Of a stretch of DNA of 64,000 nucleotides, positions 35,500 through 46,609 are shown piece after piece. The position numbers were made by a program, and so were the translations under genes. Numbering within the stretch: position 1 is the first letter of the stretch; each line of letters opens with the position of its first letter. The stretch is from Lepas anatifera (lineage: Eukaryota; Arthropoda; Thecostraca; Lepadidae), in assembly GCA_034440635.1 (NCBI GenBank), contig JAOTON010002103.1:248001-312000 (forward strand). The letters run 5' to 3'. Under the pieces are notes generated by a model. It did no database searches. It worked only from the letters and a program-made list of their open reading frames with translations, and was not told where the DNA came from.

Positions 35500-36784
35500 C
35501 CATCTATATTAACCATTCGAAATCCTGGTGTGAAGCAAAAATGAACCGATAAAATTACCACTTTGATATGTATTTTACGGCTGATAGCGCGGAAGCCGTA
35601 AGAGATGAGTGGGGGGTATGAGTGAGAAAAATGACGGCAACGAAGTTTTCTATCCAGCCGTGTTAAGTTCAATACCGTAGCTATCACGGTCTGGAAACCA
35701 GGGGGCTGAGAAAAAAAATTTTAAAAACTTATATTTTATTTTTGCCTCTAAAATAAAAAGTTTCAGTCTGAAAGTTTTTATCTCTAAATATATAATAAAG
35801 GAGGCTATTCTCTTTTATTATCTGAAATGGGAACTAATTTATCTTAATTAGATGGGAAGATATAAGGGTTTGACTGATATTTTGGGAAATGCAGACCTTC
35901 GCAGAATGGGCCAAAAAGGACCCTTAAATTTCCGTTTTTGTTTTGTTTCTGTGTTTGTGCAGTACTGCACAAACCGGCCTTTAAATTGGTATTTGACTCA
36001 GAACCTAAACTGCTGTAGCTTGAGATATTTCGAGCCTGTAGTTTAGACTATGAGTTTTATGCCAAATTTAGCGTGCAAAGTTTAAAAGCTAATTTGGAGC
36101 CTTAAATTTATAACTTTTTCTTTCAAACTTTTTGTGTGATCTACAAATTTCCCTGATGTAAAAGGGTGCAAGTTTGAAGACTGTAGATGAATTAGCAAAA
36201 AATAGAAAAATAAAAGTTAAAAATCACAGAATGCAAAATTCTGGGCAAAATTTTGAAAATTTTGAAAATTGACAACCGTGGTGCTTATTCATTTGGAAGT
36301 GCCTTCTATCCACAAAAGTTTTAGGTCTCTGATACCAGCGCTCAGAACAGACAACAACAACAACAACAACAACAGACAACCTCGGCCTGCGGCCTCGGCA
36401 GGTGCCGCTCCGGCGCAGGAGAAGCCGGTGACAATGTACGTCAGCCAAACAGTTCGATTGACAGGCGAGTGTTTTCAGCAGTTTGATACTGATAACAACG
36501 CAATGCTGGAGTTTTAGGTTTTGTGTTCTCATTATGGCTCCATTCAATCCCCTGTGTAAGCCCATGTTTTTCTACATTAGCATGTCTCTGCACACTGCGT
36601 CACGTTTGCCCTCTATTTATGTCATCAAATAGATAAACACACGTATAATGGTTGTTTTGTTAAGTAAAGACTGGGCATGACCAGAAGAAAGGAGATACAT
36701 TATAAAATATGATGGGTTTGCCGACCGTATTTCACCTATACCTGCAGATTTTCACCCAATTCAGCCAATTTGTTAACGAGTTAG
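35500..36784 (+). repeat. Module M, copy 4, without satellite
   Basis: Complete module with a CAA tract (36351-36375) and the AGAAGCCGGTGACAATG flank. It stops at about 36783 where other copies enter the 50-bp array, so the satellite and tail are missing here. Confidence 0.8.
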
Positions 36785-37400
36785 CTTCGGTTACCCTACT
36801 CCCAGTCCGCATGCGCAATAACGTCTGCAGTGAATGAGAGCAAAGATACCGTTATAGTTGACTGAAGCATGTTAATATGCAGTTTGTTTGTCTCCTGGTC
36901 TAAATGATCCCTTAGAGCCTATTATTCCTTAGAATTCCTACTGCACATGCGCATAATAGTGCAGCGTCATAATGCCATCAATTAGGATTAGCAGATGCTA
37001 TTCTGCTTTTACTCGCAAAAATTTGAGCGAAATCGGTCTATTGGCTCCCGAGATAGCCTCCATGACCATAAGTTCTAAGGCGCATGCGCACTGACCTTTG
37101 TTGTTACCAAGGGTGACAAAACATTCATACTAACGTTAAGCACGTTGGCTTTCCCTCTGTTCAGGTCCTCCTCTGAAATATCCTCGCCTTTCAGGCTTAT
37201 TTTCATAATTTCTGCTGCGCATGCGCAGAGCAGTGCAGCTTCAATGACATTTTTTACTTACATTTCGTTATATTCTTCTGTTCACAAAATTTCAAGAAAA
37301 TCGACCCGTAGGTTGCCGAGATAGCCTCTGTTACCATTAGTTCCAGTGCGCATGCGCAGTGACCTTTTGTTGAGCTGAATACCACATTCGAAATCTGCAT
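36785..37400. repeat. Tandem repeat carrying five GCGCATGCGC palindromes
   Basis: TGCGCATGCGCA-like words lie at 36808, 36942, 37081, 37216 and 37347, about 131-137 bp apart. Flanks of the third and fifth match (CCGAGATAGCCTC before, GTGACCTTTTGTTG after), so the real unit is about 270 bp. The word matches the consensus bound by NRF-1-type factors in animals; binding is not shown. Confidence 0.6.
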
Positions 37401-37513
37401 GGTCGATTGCCTCTCATTGATATTGTTCGGTAATTTTGTACGGAGTGCAACGAAATCTTCAATCTTTCATATGCTTATATATGTATACATGGTGGCTATT
37501 CAAATGGTGGTAG

Positions 37514-38017
37514 ATGCAATGGGCGGAGCTAAGGGCTGATCTCCCCCCAATGTCAGAATATCTATGGTTAATACAAACACAGAAGCTGTTCCGAGGCAAT
37601 GGCGGGGAAGGCTCCAGTCCCGTACCAGCCCCCATCCTCACTGCTCCCCCGTCCGAAATGTTTCCCATGAGCTATCTCAGCACGCCTCTGGACCCTGCTA
37701 CCGTTCCCTTGATACCTGAGTGCATCACTGCTCACTTCTTCGGATCTCTAAACACGCCTCGGCACCCTCTGCCCTCTAGTCAGGTTCCCGTCCGCCCCGA
37801 CCGGCTAGCCACCCGCTGTATGCACTCGGATAAAAATGTTATGCCTTTCTTGCACGCATTTACCGGCTGCAGCCCACTGCCGCAGCACAGAAGTTCCATG
37901 CAAGAAGGGCAGAATGACGTCACTACTGCTGCGGGAAAAACGGGCCCGAAGTATTTTGCCCCTCAGTGGCGAACTAATCGTCGGAGCGTCATGAAACAAA
38001 AACGGCAGAGCTCATAA
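37514..38017 (+). CDS. Unidentified open frame, possibly a decayed transposon-linked protein
   Basis: A 167-codon frame, the longest non-repetitive frame on the plus strand, Pro/Ser-rich in the first half. It contains VMPFLHAFTGCSPLPQHRSS; a HAFTGCD-like word is familiar from transposon-associated proteins of invertebrates, but here the usual Asp is replaced and the surroundings do not match. No signal peptide or membrane segment. It lies between repeat modules and has no evident promoter. A chance frame or a remnant is as likely as a gene. Confidence 0.25.
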   Translation: MQWAELRADLPPMSEYLWLIQTQKLFRGNGGEGSSPVPAPILTAPPSEMFPMSYLSTPLDPATVPLIPECITAHFFGSLNTPRHPLPSSQVPVRPDRLATRCMHSDKNVMPFLHAFTGCSPLPQHRSSMQEGQNDVTTAAGKTGPKYFAPQWRTNRRSVMKQKRQSS

Positions 38018-38349
38018 TTTCCCATACTAAAAGTATAGAGAGAGCCATCTATCTCAGTTGAGCATAAAGGCACTTTAGAACGTGATGAATCTATTATAAC
38101 CTATGAAAACCGCATCAAATTCAGTCTTTATCATCATATAGCTCAAAACCTATGGGAGACGCGCGGGTATGGTCAGGCAGACGGTTGTAGAACTTGAGCC
38201 GGGCTTTTTTTTGGTACCAATTTCGAAAAGAAAATTTGGAAATATGTAGTCCTAAATTCCCAAAAAAAAACAAAAAATATTGTATTTTTTGCAGAAAAAT
38301 ATTTCCCATTAACTCAGAAATTTGCATTTAGAATATGTTGTTGTAATTA

Positions 38350-39240
38350 CAATACCCATCCAAACAAAGAAAATTGCGTTAAAAAATGTCCAGAATTTTG
38401 AAAGTTATATGGTTTTAAAGTTTTAGGGCATAATTGCAATGTTTTGGAAAAAGGGCCAAAACTGACCTTCAAAATTATGCTTTTGGTTCAGTTTAGTGTC
38501 TATGCAGTAATGCACAGTACATTCTGTCTGTAAAAATCCGGTTTGGAACACCTAGCATCATATCTTCAGATATTTCGAACTTATAACTTTGGTAATGCAT
38601 TTCACTTCAAGTTGGAGGTAAAAGTTTCAAAAAATCTTTTTGGAAGTACAAATTTGGATTTTTTGCTTCAAACTTTGAGCAACAACTGGTAATTGATTGT
38701 GTGTAAAAGAGTGTAAGTTTGAGAGCTGTAGACTAAAAATAGAAAAATAGAAAAATAAAAGTTTATAAAAATATAATCCAAAATTTTGGAAAAGTTTTTG
38801 CAAAATTCGAAAATCTGCAGCCGTCGGGATTTTTTATGGGTTCCTGCCTTTCGTCCCTGCAAGTTTCAAGTATCTGATACCAGTCCTCAGAACAGACAAC
38901 AACTACTACTACTACTACTACGGACAACAGAGAACGAAAAACTGTCAGTATAGAAGCCGTTTCTCACTTCGTTCGTCACCGGCTTCTGACGACGACGAGA
39001 CCGGAAAAACTGTCAGAATAGAAGCCGTTTCTTACTTCGTTCGTCACCGGCTTCTGACAGACGACGAGACCAGAAAAACTGTCAGAATAGAAGCCGTTTC
39101 TTACTTCGTTTGTCACCGGCTTCTGACGACGAGACCGGAAAAACTGTCAGAATAGAAGCCGTTTCTTACTTCGTTCGTCACCGGCTTCTGACTCCGGTCT
39201 GCGACCTGGGCTAACGCCCCACCGGCGCAGGAGAGCCGCA
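38350..39240 (+). repeat. Diverged module M, copy 5, with four type X hairpin cassettes
   Basis: Shares GCAGTAATGCACAG, TCAGATATTTCGA and the GAACAGACAACAAC boundary with the other modules but is strongly diverged. An ACT/CTA-type tract is followed by four X cassettes whose GTCAGNATAGAAGCC words start at 38944, 39012, 39081 and 39146. They are joined by 0 to 4 extra bases. The 3' flank is of the second type: TCTGCGACCTGGGCTAACG then AGAGCCGCATGACAATG. Confidence 0.8.
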
Positions 39241-39346
39241 TGACAATGTGCTGAAAGCAAACCATATTTCGTTCTTAATGTATCTCTTTATAAGCCTGCA
39301 AGTCAGTTTTATCATTCTTTTCTTTGAAATAACCAATAAAGAGTAC

Positions 39347-39420
39347 GTGCTCACCCCGGATTCGAACCGGACCAACCTGATCAATAGACAGGGCCTCTAA
39401 CCATTAGACCACCGTGCCAC
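39347..39420 (-). repeat. tRNA-like sequence, copy 1
   Basis: 74 nt on the minus strand with an A-box TGGTCTAATGG and a B-box GGTTCGAATCC. Compared with the other two copies the anticodon loop and 3' acceptor strand are mutated. Likely a SINE head or tRNA relic. Confidence 0.65.
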
Positions 39421-40669
39421 ACTACTCACCCTCCCACTAGCTGAACAGCTGTGACCCGTCAAGAGGTCACTGGCTGGTACAACTCCGCCGAATATGCCGG
39501 GCCGCTGGCGCCGGGTGCTGTGCTTGTCCCGAAAAGGCACGATATAAAGGTGCTTCTAGAAGACGAACCAAACATTCTTTTGGGTTGAAATTACTTGTAT
39601 CGTTGAGCTAGGATCCTAAGCTAGCTTCATGCAAAATTTCTTCAACTTTCATCCATTTTACTGACTTGAGACCATGGTGAGAAGCAAAGGTGGTCCGAGA
39701 AATTTAGCATCTTGTAATACATTTTGGACTAATTACTCGAAAGCCATTAGAGATAGGTGGGTAATATAAGTGAGCAAAATGACCGCAAGTAACTTTCCTA
39801 TTCAGCCATGTCAGTTCTGAGTTTGTGAGTGACATGATCTTGGAACCAGGAAGATGCAAATAAAGAGTTTTTTGACTCAATTTCTATTGATGCCTATAAA
39901 ACAAAGAATTTCACATTCACAATTTCCATCTCCAAATATTATCAGGCGGAAGCAATGTTCTTTCATTATTTGAAATGAAAACTCAAATCAGTCAATTAGA
40001 TTGCGAGATATTAAGGTTAAAATGAAATGAACCAAAATTCAGTCTTCCGGAAGAACTGTAAAAAGTAGGTCAAAATTTTAAGTTTTGCACTCAAAACTAT
40101 GCCTAAGCACTACAAAATTTGCCTACCTACCCCTAGGTAACTGCCTTTCAGCTAACTGAGACCTGTCTTCTGACATTTCGAGCGCACAAGTCGGCCATCA
40201 ACTTTTAGCAGATTTTTTGCTTGGGTGAGAAATGCCGCGTTTTCGCGCAATAAATATTGTCGGATCAGCTCATTTTTTCCCTAGATGGCCCTTGTTATCC
40301 ATTGAAAAGGACATAATTTTCAAGTTCGTAGCTTAAGAAGTGTAAATTAGAAAAATATAAACCATAAAAAGTTTGAGCCAAAATTTCTCAAAAACTATTT
40401 TGGATTTCAACTCGGGGCTTCAGTTTGGGTGTCTGGAGCAGAAGGGCTATCACCCTACAAAATTCCAGAGCTCTGACATCAATTCTCAGGACTGACAGAC
40501 GCCAACAACAACAACCTCGGCCTGCGGCCTGGGCTAACGCCCCACCGGCGCAGGAGAGCCGCATGACAATGTGCTGGAAACAAACCATATTTCGTTCTTA
40601 ATGTATCTCTTCATAAGCCTGCAAGTCAGTTTTATCATTCTTTTCTTTGAAATAACCAATAAAGATTAC

Positions 40670-40743
40670 GTGGTCACCCCGGGTTCGAACCGGACCTACC
40701 TGATCAAGAGACAGGGCCTCTAACCACTAGACCACCGTGCCAC
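40670..40743 (-). repeat. tRNA-like sequence, copy 2
   Basis: 74 nt on the minus strand. It folds as a cloverleaf by eye: acceptor GTGGCAC against GTGACCAC with one bulged A, anticodon arm with loop CTCTTGA (anticodon CTT, Lys-like), T arm TCCGG-TTCGAAC-CCGGG. A-box TGGTCTAGTGG and B-box GGTTCGAACCC are intact. No T-run terminator follows, and it is part of a tandem repeat, so a SINE-like relic is more likely than a functional tRNA gene. Confidence 0.65.
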
Positions 40744-42001
40744 ACCACTCACCCTCCCACTAGCTGAACAGCTGTGACCCGTCAGGAGGTCACTGGCTGG
40801 TACAACTCCGCCGAATATGCCGGGCCGCTGGCGCCGGGTGCTGTGCTTGTCCCGAAAAGGCACGATATAAAGGTGCTTCTAGAAGACGACCCAAGCATTC
40901 TCTTGGGCTGAAATTACTTGTATCGTCGAGCTAGGATCCTCAGCTAGCTTCATGCCAAATTTCTTCCACTTCCATCCATTTTAAGGACTTGAAACCATGG
41001 TGAGAAGCAATGGTGGTCCGAGAAATTTAGCATCTTGTAATACATTTTGGACTAATTACTCGAAAGCCATTAGAGATAGGTGGGTAGTATAAGTGAGCGA
41101 AATGACGGCAAGGAACTTTCCTATTCAGCCATGTCAGTTCTGAGTTTGTGAGTGACATGGGCTTGGAACCAGGAAGATGCAAATAAAAAGTTTTTTTACT
41201 CAATTTCTATTTATGCCTATAAAACAAAGAATTTCACATTCACAATTTCCATCTACAAATATTATCAGGCGGAAGCAATGTTCTTTCATTATTTGAAATG
41301 AAAACTCAAATCGGTCAATTAGATTGTGAGATATTAACGTTGAAATGAAATGAACCAAAATTCAGTCTTCCGGAAGAACTGTAAAAAGTAGGTCAAAATT
41401 TTGCGTTTTGCACTCAAAACTATGCCTAAGCACTACAAAATTTTCCTAGCTACCCCTAGGTAACTGCCTTTCAGCTAACTGAGGCCTGTCTTCTGACATT
41501 TCGAGCGCACAAGTCGGCCATCAACTTTTAGCAGGTTTTTTGCTCGCGTGAGAAATGCCGCGTTTTCGCGCAACAAATATTGTCGGATCAGCTCAATTCG
41601 TTTTCCCTAGCTGGCCCTTGTTATCTTTCGAAAAGGACATAAGTTTCAAGTTCGTAGGTTAAGAAGTAAAAATTAGAAAAATATAAAACATAAAAAGTTT
41701 GAGCCAAAATTTCTCAAAAACTATTTTGGATTTCAACTCGGGGCTTCAGTTTGGATGTCTGGAGCAGACGGGCTATCACCCTACAAAATTCCAGAGCTCT
41801 GACATCAATTCTCAGGACTGACAGACGCCAACAACAACAACAACAACTCCGGTCTGCGACCTGGGCTAACGCCCCACCGGCGCAGGAGAGCCGCATGACA
41901 ATGTGCTGAAAGCTAACCATATTTCGTTCTTAATGTATCTCTTCATAAGCCTGCAAGTCAGTTTTATCATTCTTTTCTTTGAAATAACCAATAAAGAGTA
42001 C

Positions 42002-42076
42002 GTGGTCACCACCGGATTCGAACCGGACCTACCTGATCAAGAGACAGGGCCTCTAACCACTAGACCACCGCGCCAC
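42002..42076 (-). repeat. tRNA-like sequence, copy 3
   Basis: Third copy with A-box TGGTCTAGTGG and B-box GGTTCGAATCC. One extra base near the 3' side of the T arm weakens the fold. Confidence 0.6.
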
Positions 42077-43219
42077 ACTACTCATTCTCCCACTAGCTGA
42101 ACAGCTGTAACCCGTCAGGAGGTCACTGGCTAGTACAACTCCGCCGAATATGCCGGGCCGCTGGCGCCGGGTGCTGTGCTTGTCCCGAAAAAGCACGATA
42201 TAAAGGTGCTTCTAGAAGACGAACCAAACATTCTTTTGGGCTGAAATTAGTTGTATCGTCGAGCTAGGATCGTAAGCTAGCTTCATGCCAAATTACTTCC
42301 ACTTCCATCCATTTTAAGGACTTGAAACCATGGTGAGAAGCAAAGGTGGTCCGAGAACTTTAGCATCTTGTAATATATTTTGGACTAATTACTCGAAAGC
42401 CATTAGAGATAGGTGGGTAGTATAAGTGAGCGAAATGACCGCAAGTAACTTTCCTCTTCAGCCATGTCAGTTCTGAGTTTGTGAGTGACATGATCTTGGA
42501 ACCAGGAAAATGCAAATAAAAAGTTTTTTGACTCAATTTCTATTTATGCCTATAAAACAAAGAATTTCACGTTCACAACTTCCATCTCCAAATACTATCA
42601 GGCGGAAGCAATGTTCTTTCATTATTTGAAATGAAAACTCAAATCGGTCAATTAGATTGTGAGATATTAACGTTGAAATGAAATGAACCAAAATTCAGTC
42701 TTCCGGAAGAACTGTAAAAAGTAGGTCAAAATTTTGCTTTTTGCACTCAAAACTATGCCTAAGCACTACAAAATTTTCCTAGCTACCCCTAGGTAACTGC
42801 CTTTCAGCTAACTGAGGCCTGTCTTCTGACATTTCGAGCGCACAAGTCGGCCATCAACTTTTAGCAGGTTCTTTGCTCGCATGAGAAAAGCCGCGTTTTC
42901 GCGCAATAAATATTGTCGGATCAGCTCAATACGTTTTCCCTAGCTGGCCCTTGTTATCTTTCGAAAAGGACATAAATTTCAAGTTCGTAGGTTAAGAAGT
43001 AAAAATTAGAAATATATAAAACAGAAAAAGTTTGAGCCAAAATTTCTCAAAAACTATTTTGGATTTCGACTCGGGGCTTCAGTTTGGGTGTCTGGAGCAG
43101 AAGGGCCATCACCCTACAAAATTCCAGAGCTCTGACATCAATTCTCAGGACGGACAGACGCCAACAACAACCTCGGCCTGCGGCCTCGGCAGGTGCCGCT
43201 CTGGCGCAGGAGAAGCCGG

Positions 43220-43589
43220 TGACAATGTACGTTAGCCAAACAGTTCGATTGACAGGCGAGTTTTTTCAGCAAATTGATACTTATAACAACGCAATGTTGG
43301 AGTTTTAGGTTTTGTGTTCTCATTATGGCTCAATTCAATCCCCTGTCTAGGCCGATGTTTTCCTAAATTAGCATGTCTCTGCATACTGCACCACGCTTGC
43401 CCTCTGTTCATGTCATCAAATAAATAAACACACGCATAATGTTTGTTTTGTTAAGCAAAGACTGGGCATGACGAGAAGAAAGGAGATACAATATAAAATA
43501 TGATGGGTTTTCCGACGGTATTTCACCTATACCTGCAGATTTTCACCCAATTCAGCCTATTTGTTACCGAGTTATGCCCCAGCTCGAGA
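43220..43589 (+). repeat. GC-rich flank and lead-in of composite unit with S4
   Basis: Follows the CAA tract and CCTCGGCCTGCGGCCTCGG at about 43165. It matches 22550-22905 and 27235-27585, ending in GCCCCAGCTCGAGACCTCAG. This marks a fusion between the 1.33-kb subfamily and the standard composite unit. Confidence 0.8.
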
Positions 43590-45984
43590 CCTCAGCCCCC
43601 ACCACCGAACTGATGTCCTGGATCCGCCTATGCTCGAGCTCCTTACCCCACCCACTTACATATTTCCTGGATCTTTCTATGCTCGAACTCCGTAGCCCCA
43701 CCTCTATACTGCCCTGGATCCGCCTATGCTTGAACTCCTTAGCCCCTACCCCTACTGCTGTCCTGGATCCGCCTATGCTCGAGCTCCCGAGCCCCACCCA
43801 CTTACTGATGTCCTGAATCCGCTTATGCACGAGCTCCATAGCCCCACTCCCGTACTGATGTCCTGGATCCGCTTATGTTTTAACTCTTTAGCCCCTACCT
43901 GTTTTAACTCTTTTGCCCCTTGATGTCCTGGATCTGCTTATGCTCGAGCTCCTTAGCCCCACCCCCGTACTGATGTCTTTGATCCGCCTATGCTCGAGCT
44001 CCCGAGCCCCACCCACTTACTGATGTCCTGAATCCGCTTATGCTCGAGCTCCATAGCCCCACCCCCGTACTGATGTCCTGGATCCGCTTATGTTTTAACT
44101 CTTTAGCCCCTACCTGTTTTAACTCTTTTGCCCCTTGATGTCCTGGATCTGCTTATGCTCGAGCTCCTTAGCCCCACCCCCGTACTGATGTCTTTGATCC
44201 GCCTATACTCGAGCCCCTTAGCCCCAGCCCCGTACTGATGTCCTGGATCCGCCTCTGCTCGAGCTCCTTAGCCCGACACCCATACTGATGTCCTGGATCT
44301 GCCTATGCTCGAGCTCCTTAGCCCCACCTCCGTACAGATGTCCTGGATCCGCCTATGCTGGATCTCCTTAGCCCCATCCCCGTACCGATATGCTGGATCC
44401 GCCTATGCTCAAACTCCTTAGCCTCTAACCCCGTACTGATATCCTGGCTCCGCTTATGCTCGAGCTCCTTAGCCCCACCCCCCGTACTGATGTCCTGGAT
44501 CCGCCTATGCTCGAACTCTTTAGCCCCTACCCCTGTGCTGATGTCCTGGATCTGCTTATGCTTGAGCTCCTTAGCCTCACCTCTGTACTGATGTCCTTTA
44601 TCCGCCTATACTCGAACTTCTTAGCCCCACCCCCGTACTGATGCCCTGGATCCGCCTCTGCTCGAGCTCCTTAGCCCTACACCCATACTGATGTCCTGGA
44701 TCCGCCTATGCTCCAGCTCTTCAGCCCCACCCCCGTACAGATGTCCTGGATCCACCTATGCTCGATCTCCTTAGCCCCACCCCCCGTACTGATGTCCTGG
44801 ATCCGCCTTTACTTGAGCTCCGGAGCCACACCCCTGCACTGATGTCCTGGATCCGCCTATGCTCGAGCTCCTTAGCCCCACCCCCGAACTGATGTCCTGG
44901 ATCTGCCTATGCTCGAACTCCGTAGCCCCACCTCCGTACTGCCCTGGATTCGCCTATACTCGAACTCTGTAGCCCCTACCACCCTACTAATGTCCTGGAT
45001 CCGCCTATGCTGGAACGCCCGAGCCCCACCACTGTACTGATGTCCTGGCTCCGCCTATGCTCGAGCTCCTTAGCCCCACCCCCGTACTGAGGCCTGGATC
45101 CGCCTTTGCTGGAGCTCCTTAGCCCCACCCCCGTACTGATGTCCTGGATCCGCCTATGTTTGAACTTCTTAGCCCCACCTCCGTACTGATGTCCTGGATC
45201 CGCCTATGCTCGAACTCCTTAGCCCCTACCCCCCTACTGATGTCCTGGATCCGCCTATGCTCGAGCTCCTTACCCCACCTTCTTACTGATGTCCTGGATC
45301 CGCCTATGCTCGAACTCCGTGGCCCCTACCCCCCCCACTGATGTCCTGGATCCGCCCATGCTCGAGCTCCTTACCCCACCCCCTTACTGATGTCCTGGAT
45401 CCGCCTATGCTCTAACTCCGTAGCCCCACCTCTGTAATGCCCTGGATCCGCCTATGCTCGAACTACTTAGCCCCCGCCCCCTACTGATGTCCTGGATCCG
45501 ACTATGCTCGAGCTCCCGAGCCCCACCCCCGTACTGATCAGCTGATCTGCTTATGCTCGAGCTTCTTAGCCCCACCCCCGTACTGATGTCCTGGATCCGC
45601 CTATGCTCGAACTCTTTAGCCCCTACCCACGTGCTGATGTCCTGGATCCGCTTATGCTCGAGCTCCTTAGCCTCACCCCCGTACTGATGTCCTTGATCCG
45701 CCTATACTCAAGCCCTTTAGCCCCACCGCCGTACTGATGTCCTAGATCCGCCTCTGCTCGAGCTCCTTAGCCCCACACCCATACTGATGTCCTGGATCAG
45801 CCTATGCTCGAGCTCCTTATCTCCACCCCCGTACAGATGTCCTAGATCCGCCTATGCTCTAACTCCCTAGCCCCACCCTCGTATTGATGTCCTGGGTCCG
45901 CCTATGCTCGAACTCTTTAGCCCCTACCCCCATGCTGATGTCCTGGATCCGCTTATGCTCGAGCTCCTTACCCCCACACCCGTA
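43590..45984 (+). repeat. 50-bp satellite array S4
   Basis: About 48 units. The block 43760-43985 is repeated at 43990-44205. The last units match the end of S1, not those of S2/S3, in agreement with the tail type that follows. Confidence 0.95.
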
Positions 45985-46609
45985 ACGACCCCACCTCCGT
46001 GCCCCCCCGAAACGACATAGGCGGATCCAAGTGGGAAAGGGGACAGGTGCCCCCATATAATCTTAGCGCCCCCTGAAATTGTCCCGGAAACCCCTGGAAA
46101 GTTCGATGGCACCCCCTGAAATGTCGTTTTCCCCGAGATGCAGGTATCGGGGTCTACTGATAGGTTTTAGCGCCTACTTGATAGGTTTTTCCGGCCAAAA
46201 GTGGCGTCCCTGGTGTAGATAGCGCCCACCAGGAAGTTTCCCGTTCCACCTCGCCCCCGATAGGCAATCCTGGATCCGCGTATGGGAAGCGACATTTCAG
46301 GGAGCGTCATCGAACTTGAGAGGCGTGTCTTTACAATTTCAGAGGGCGCCGATGGTCGATTGGGGGTTGGGGAGGGGGATGGGGGAGAAGGGTGGGGGGG
46401 GGGCACCTAGCCTACTTATTCCCTGGATCCACCCATGGTCCAAAAACTGAAACCTAATACTCTTATTGTAAACTCTGACTTTTACGGTACTCTAATTACT
46501 TGTGATGCATTATGGGTAGTATTGGGTACTTTTTTACCAGACCATAAATAAACAGAAACGGCCGCGCCGATCGCCGGCGTTGCCGCGGCGTGGACGCAGG
46601 GGTGACGCG
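45985..46609 (+). repeat. Composite-unit tail type a, copy 2
   Basis: Near-identical to 25531-26170, including the G-rich tract (about 46358-46406, shorter by several G). It leads into module M copy 6. Confidence 0.75.

Larger units (their letters stand above)
39241..43219 (+). repeat. Three tandem 1.33-kb repeats, a diverged subfamily of module M
   Basis: The word TGACAATGTGCTG occurs at 39241, 40564 and 41896, with the homologous word in the next module at 43220. Units are 1,323-1,332 bp and about 95 percent identical by eye. Conserved words such as GAGATAGGTGGGTA, GACATGATCTTGGAACCAGG and CAATTAGATTG align with module M. Each has a CAA tract near its end and a tRNA-like sequence near its start. 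Open frames within it are shadows. Confidence 0.9.

Noticed and set aside
40670..40743. Functional tRNA-Lys gene
   Set aside because: Bulged acceptor stem, no T-run terminator and location in a tandem repeat make a SINE-like relic more likely.
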